Shown piece by piece: positions 59,326 through 64,000 of a stretch of DNA of 64,000 nucleotides. Numbering within the stretch: the stretch's first letter is position 1; every line of letters begins with the position of its first letter. The notes below the pieces were generated by a model that saw nothing but the letters and a program-made list of their open reading frames with translations, ran no database searches and had not been told where the DNA came from. Source of the DNA: Entrophospora sp. SA101. Taxonomy: Eukaryota > Glomeromycota > Glomeromycetes > Entrophosporales > Entrophosporaceae. The position numbers and the translations under genes were made by a program. Location of the stretch: positions 160,476 through 224,475 of the forward strand of contig CAUDNR010000113.1 in the NCBI GenBank assembly GCA_958430865.1, read 5' to 3'.

Positions 59326-60324
59326 CATTCATTCATTTGTTCATTGATTCATTCATTCATTCATTTTTAAATTGATTAATTCATTTTTGATTCATTATAA
59401 TTAATTAATACATGTGGTTGGATTATTCATAGTTTTGTCTTATTTATTACTTTATCATTTTTGCGAGTAATTTTTCCAACCTTTATTTATCCAATCAAAG
59501 TAAATAGTTGCGGCCGCACATTCATTTAAAATATCATATGTTATGACACATGTCTAGATAAATTACAAGTTTCTTTAGAGAAGAAATCATTATTCCGGTA
59601 ACAATGTAATAACAGAGTAATAAACAAATAAATAATAATGTAAAATCGTAAAACAAAAATAAAATTTACTTGATGTTTTTTTTTAATTCAGTTCGATCGA
59701 AGAAGATTACTAAATTTTCTAAAATTAATAATCTTTCCTTCATTTATTTATTATTCATTCATTCATTCGTTTACTCGTTCATTCCATTCATTCACTCATT
59801 TAATAATAAAGAAATCATGAGCAATTATAGAAACAATTGAAAAAAATATATTCTTAATTTTTTTTTTGAATTAATTCTCCGTGTTTATTTAATAATAATA
59901 CTAACTCTACAGTTTTTTTTTCATTATATATTTGATTTATAAATTATATATACTATATACGTAAACTATATATACATGCGTGTGTATATAATTGATTTGA
60001 TAAGTACTAGGAAATAACGATATAAAGTGTATAAAATATATAAATATTGACATTTTCTAAATTCAAAAAATCAAAAAAAAATTTATTTTCTTTTACTCTA
60101 TTTTTGAAAATTTATTCTTTTTTAATCAACTAAAAAAATCAATCAGTTAGCGAATCAATAAAAACCGAAGAGAATGTGTTATTATTGATGTCATTATTAA
60201 TTACAATTTTGAACAATTATAATAACACATCATTACTACTAAAATAAAAAATCATTTTTCCTCTTCCTATTACATTAAAGAATCTTATCCTTCAATAATA
60301 ATTAAAATAAAGAAGAAGAAAGAA
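57831..60324. other. intergenic region, copy of 7222-9715
   Basis: Same low-complexity region as in copy 1. It includes the possible terminal exon (59100-59200) and the tetranucleotide tract near 59296-59364. Confidence 0.5.
59100..59200 (+). CDS. possible terminal exon of an unidentified small gene (copy 2)
   Basis: Identical to 8491-8591. The same protein-like ~31 codons end in TAA and have no joined upstream exon. Confidence 0.2.
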
Positions 60325-60526
60325 ATGATGATAAATAATCGGTTGGCCGAATCTAATCAAGCTTCTCCTTTGTTGCAACCATTACAACAAACTTTGCATC
60401 CATCTCAATCTCATCAATCGCCTCTTCAACCCATGCAATCGTCTCAATCTTTACAACCTTTACAACCGTATTCATTATATCAACCGATCCATCATCCTTT
60501 AAATTCACCATTACAACATAGTCAAT

Positions 60527-60557
<31 letters not shown>

Positions 60558-61435
60558 TAATAACAATAATAGTAATATTAGTAATATTAGTAATATTAAC
60601 AATCGTGATAATAATTATCATCAACATAATCATCATCAACTTCAACATCAGCACCATCATAGTCAATATCATCATCAATGGTCAATTATAAACGAACCAG
60701 CTTCATTAGTTAGTAATAATAATAGTAATAATAGTAATAATAATATTAATAATCATCTTCTTCTTCATAATAATCATCTTCTTCTTCGCAATCCTCTTTC
60801 TCTTAATAGTTCTCCCACACCTTCTCTTCCTAATAATAATAATAATAATTCATCTTTACAAAATCACCGATTAAATAATCCAACAACAACATCGACTTCT
60901 TCCTCACCTTCATCATCATCAACAAATTATCATCATCAAAATCATCCAAGTTATCAAAATCTTCATAATATTCAGTTACCTAATATAAAAGTACCATTTC
61001 CGCCAATAATCAATCTAAAAGAATTAATCTCAAGACCAAGAAAAGGAAAAACAAAAGTTCCGTCAAAACCACCGAATGCTTTTATGATTTATCGTATGCA
61101 ATATGTTAAAGAATTACACGCAAGAAATCATCGTCTACCAATGAGAAGCATATCTCCTTCTGTAGCAAATTCTTGGAGAGAAGAACCAGATTCTGTTGTT
61201 AATCATTATGAGCAACTTGCCAGAGATGCAAGTAAATATTACAATTTAAAATATCCCAAACCTCCTCCCTCTACTTCCGTTTCTTCCACCTCTATTATTA
61301 ATTCAACAACCACAATTAGAGCACCATTTGAACACAAGATTCCTTTACGTTTGAATCAAACAAGCGACAACAACCATATTATTATTAATAATAATAAAAT
61401 AAAAAGCATTATTTCCACAAATGAATCATATTTTC

Positions 61436-61477
<42 letters not shown>

Positions 61478-61677
61478 TAAATTATCTTTCTTCAACAAAT
61501 TTATTATTAAATAAAGATGATGAAAATTCAATTAAATCTTTCAGATCTTTAACTAATAACAACAACAATATTCCTTCTTTGCCTCATTTTAATTCGTTAA
61601 ATAATTACATGTCAGAAAGTACTGCTAACAATAATGGTAATAGTAATAATAATCTTAACCCTGATCTTAACGAATAA
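60325..61677 (+). CDS. MATA_HMG-type HMG-box protein (copy 2)
   Basis: Identical 450-residue, intronless frame to 9716-11068. It has the same HMG box (residues about 244-311), and even the Asn-encoding AAT/AAC tracts are the same length. Such microsatellite tracts usually change fast, so the identity implies a very recent duplication, gene conversion, or an assembly duplicate. Confidence 0.88.
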
Positions 61678-62326
61678 CCCTTCTGAATTAGATTTAAATC
61701 AGTAAGCTTGAAAATTTTCTTAAAACCAATAATAATAACCTATTTAAGTAATTCTAAGTTAAATTCTTTTTTTAATTCAATATTTAATATACGAAATTAG
61801 TATTATATGACTTGATTTTTTTTTTTTAATGTAATTTAATCAAATAAAAACAATATAAATAACAATTAAATTAAAAATTATGGGAAGAAATTTATCATGA
61901 TTAATTAATTGTATGTTATGTAATTTCACGTATAATCTTACTTTTTTCCTTTATTTTCCTCAGCCAGTGTATAAAATTCAGTGTGGGGAATACATTAGTA
62001 GTTTTTTGCAGATAGTTTCTAAATTTGTAGAAATCTGCATTGGTTACACCCATAAATTTATCAGCACTCTTTAAATTTGCCTGTATTTTCCGGCAAATAT
62101 TTTCCGAAATTTTCACGAGAAACTTTTGTGCGCTACATTATTGACACTATTTTTACACCCGCACTTGCCATCCCTTTTTTTTAATTCATTAACTCCTTTT
62201 TTAAAATATTTTTATTCACGCTTATTCGTTTCAAATTATAGAACAATTATCATGGTGATGATTATGAATTAATAATCATAATCGTCATATGTGAAAAGAA
62301 TTCATTCATATTTGCTGTTCACCATG
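61678..62326. other. 3' flank of HMG copy 2
   Basis: Copy of 11069-11717; nothing further recognised. Confidence 0.45.
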
Positions 62327-62834
62327 TGACAAAAATTTCAGAGAGTCAAATTTAAAAACCTGAATGAAATCCAGAGTTGTTATGGAATAAGCTATAACAG
62401 CACTATAGATGGGCGTCTAAATTTTTTTGGGGGTTGTCTAAAGTCAAAATATACAGTGAGTCTCGATTTAACGGACCTCGATTTAGCGGATTTAGGGTTT
62501 AACGGATAAATTTTCAAAACCAAATTTTTCTATAATATATATATTCGATTTAGCGGATATTTTTTAAAAGTCAATATATGTGACAAAAATTTCAGAGAGT
62601 CAAATTTAAAAACCTGAATGAAATCCAGAGTTGTTATGGAATAAGCTATAACAGCACTATAGATGGGCGTCTAAATTTTTTTGGGGGTTGTCTAAAGTCA
62701 AAATATACAGTGAGTCTCGATTTAACGGACCTCGATTTAGCGGATTTAGGGTTTAACGGATAAATTTTCAAAACCAAATTTTTCTATAATATATATATTC
62801 GATTTAGCGGATATTTTTTAAAAGTCAATATATG
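62327..62834. repeat. 254-bp tandem duplication (two units) carrying the pogo-like end
   Basis: Units 62327-62580 and 62581-62834 are alike and both correspond to 11718-11971 in copy 1, where there is only one. Each starts TGACAAAAATTTCAGAGAG and ends GTCAATATATG. The junction shows short microhomology (ATG). Each unit includes the CAGTGAGTCTCGATTTAACGG pogo-like terminus. Confidence 0.92.
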
Positions 62835-63281
62835 TCACTTATAATAAAATTCTCTCGATATTAGGGATGGGGCGGTTCCACTAGGAACCGGTTCTGAACC
62901 GAACCGAACACAGAACCGCGAACCCGAGTTCTAACCGTTCCCCATGTGATTTATACCTATATGAGGAAATCCTGAGTTAATCTTTCCTTAAAAGGAAAGA
63001 TTAATACGAATAACGTGACTTATTAATATTCAAATAAATTAAACAAATTAAATATTATTATTATTATTATTATTATGTAAATAACGAATAAACGGACAAA
63101 CAAATGAATGAATATGATAGATATTAATATACAAATAAAAAGTGCATAAAATAAAACAAACATTAATAATATTAAAGGATTTTTTATTAGTAATTAGTAT
63201 AGAGTTACAAAAAAATAAAAATAAACATAAAGAAAGTATAAGGAAAAAAATATGTAATTTTGAGAATATTATTCTAACACT

Positions 63282-63440
63282 CTAAACCCCTACTTTATTG
63301 ATTATCCAACTCTTCATACACAAATATGCTCTTGCAGTTTCTGGCAATAAGCAATTTCGCACCTTACTGATTGTATTTCCAGCAACTGAGAAAGCACATT
63401 CTGATGGAACACTGGTTGCTTGTATTGTAAGATAATCATG
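63282..63440 (-). pseudogene. hATC transposase fragment (copy 2)
   Basis: Same fragment as 12419-12577 (SVPSECAFSVAGNTISK, then PETARAYLCMKSW). The first codons differ because sequence identity with copy 1 ends at 63437. Dead relic. Confidence 0.75.
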
Positions 63441-64000
63441 TGCCATTAAGATAATTTCAAAAATCTTTTTTTACAATTTGCCAAAAGACCATTTTTTACA
63501 ATTCAAAAAAACTTTTTACAATTCATGCCAAAAGTCTATTTTTTTATTTAAATGATCTGTTAAGATAATTTCAAAAATCTTTTTTTACAATTCGCCAAAA
63601 GACCATTTTTTACAATTCAAAAAAGTATATTTTTTATAATTTAAATAATTTATTAGGATAATGTCAAAAGTCTTTTTTTACAATTCATGCCAAAAGTTTA
63701 TTTTTACAATTTAAATGATCTGTTAAGATAATGTCAAAAGTCATTTTTTTTTACAATTTGCCAAAAGACCATTTTTTACAATTCAAAAAATCTTTTTGTA
63801 ATTCACGCCAAAAGTCTATTTTTTACAATTTAAATGTCAAAAGTCTTTTTTTACAATTTGCCAAAAGACCATTTTTTACAATTCACATCATAAGTCTATT
63901 TTTTAGAATTCTTTTTACAATTTGCCAAAAGTCCATTTTTTAAAATTTAAAATGATTTATGTCAAAAGCCTTTTTGCAATTTGCCAAAGGTCCATTTTTT
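63441..64000. repeat. AT-rich minisatellite, diverged from copy 1
   Basis: Units made of 'ttttttacaatt', 'gccaaaagacc' and 'gtcaaaagtc' words, as at 12580-13110 but with a different unit order. It gives an apparent 70-codon frame at 63731-63943 that is not a gene. Confidence 0.75.

Larger units (their letters stand above)
53938..63437. repeat. direct segmental duplication of 3329-12574
   Basis: From 53938 the sequence follows 3329 onward at a constant offset of 50609 with no difference that I noticed, up to 62580. Then one 254-bp unit is repeated, and the match resumes at offset 50863 to 63437 (copy 1: 12574). All long reading frames recur with identical translations. The block carries the SYLF-SH3, PPIL1 and MATA_HMG genes. 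Confidence 0.95.
62862..64000. mobile_element. hAT-like element, second copy, cut by the window end
   Basis: Same TAGGGATGGGGCGGTTC start as the element at 11999. It matches that copy up to 63437, then shows base changes and indels through the internal minisatellite. The right terminus lies beyond the window. Confidence 0.7.

Overview
This is an AT-rich eukaryotic window with intron-dense genes: short introns, GT..AG borders, and poly-Asn runs from AAT/AAC repeats. It is packed with decayed DNA transposons. A MATA_HMG-type HMG-box protein, a Sel1-repeat kinase-like protein, a BTB protein, and piggyBac, hAT, Tc1 and PIF1-helicase relics together point to a glomeromycete fungus close to Rhizophagus irregularis. 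The taxonomic call is inference; no rRNA or tRNA gene was found to confirm it. I rebuilt the gene models by hand from splice signals, reading phase and protein-family conservation.

Layout. (1) 1-3.2 kb: non-coding, with a 972-bp hAT-like non-autonomous element. (2) 3.3-12.6 kb: a block with an SYLF+SH3 actin-patch protein (YSC84/LSB3 type), a PPIL1-type cyclophilin and a MATA_HMG gene. (3) 12-18.9 kb: transposon graveyard (hAT, Tc1/mariner, piggyBac relics), an orphan multi-pass membrane protein, a bL31m relic and an unidentified pseudogene. (4) 19.2-20.6 kb: mitochondrial succinyl-CoA ligase alpha subunit. (5) 20.8-36.3 kb: mostly repeats, nested MITEs, and hAT and PIF1-like pseudogenes, plus a BTB gene interrupted by a 10-N assembly gap. 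(6) 37.4-51.9 kb: a gene-dense stretch, all on the plus strand: cyclin C, a four-helix-bundle/pseudokinase/Sel1 protein, a PlsB-type acyltransferase (18 exons) and a TH1/NELF-C/D homologue (14 exons). (7) 52-53.3 kb: an element with long inverted repeats. (8) 53.9-63.4 kb: a second, apparently identical direct copy of block (2), 50.6 kb downstream. It differs by one 254-bp tandem duplication and runs into a diverged hAT copy at the window end.

Functional links are limited. Cyclin C (CDK8 module of Mediator) and TH1/NELF-C/D both act on RNA polymerase II. The acyltransferase matters for glycerolipid synthesis, which is of interest in an arbuscular mycorrhizal fungus fed with fatty acids by its host. 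The most interesting items are the MLKL-like pseudokinase-Sel1 protein, the fungal NELF-C/D homologue, the 5-nt microexon in the YSC84-like gene, and the 9.2-kb duplication carrying a mating-type-related HMG gene.
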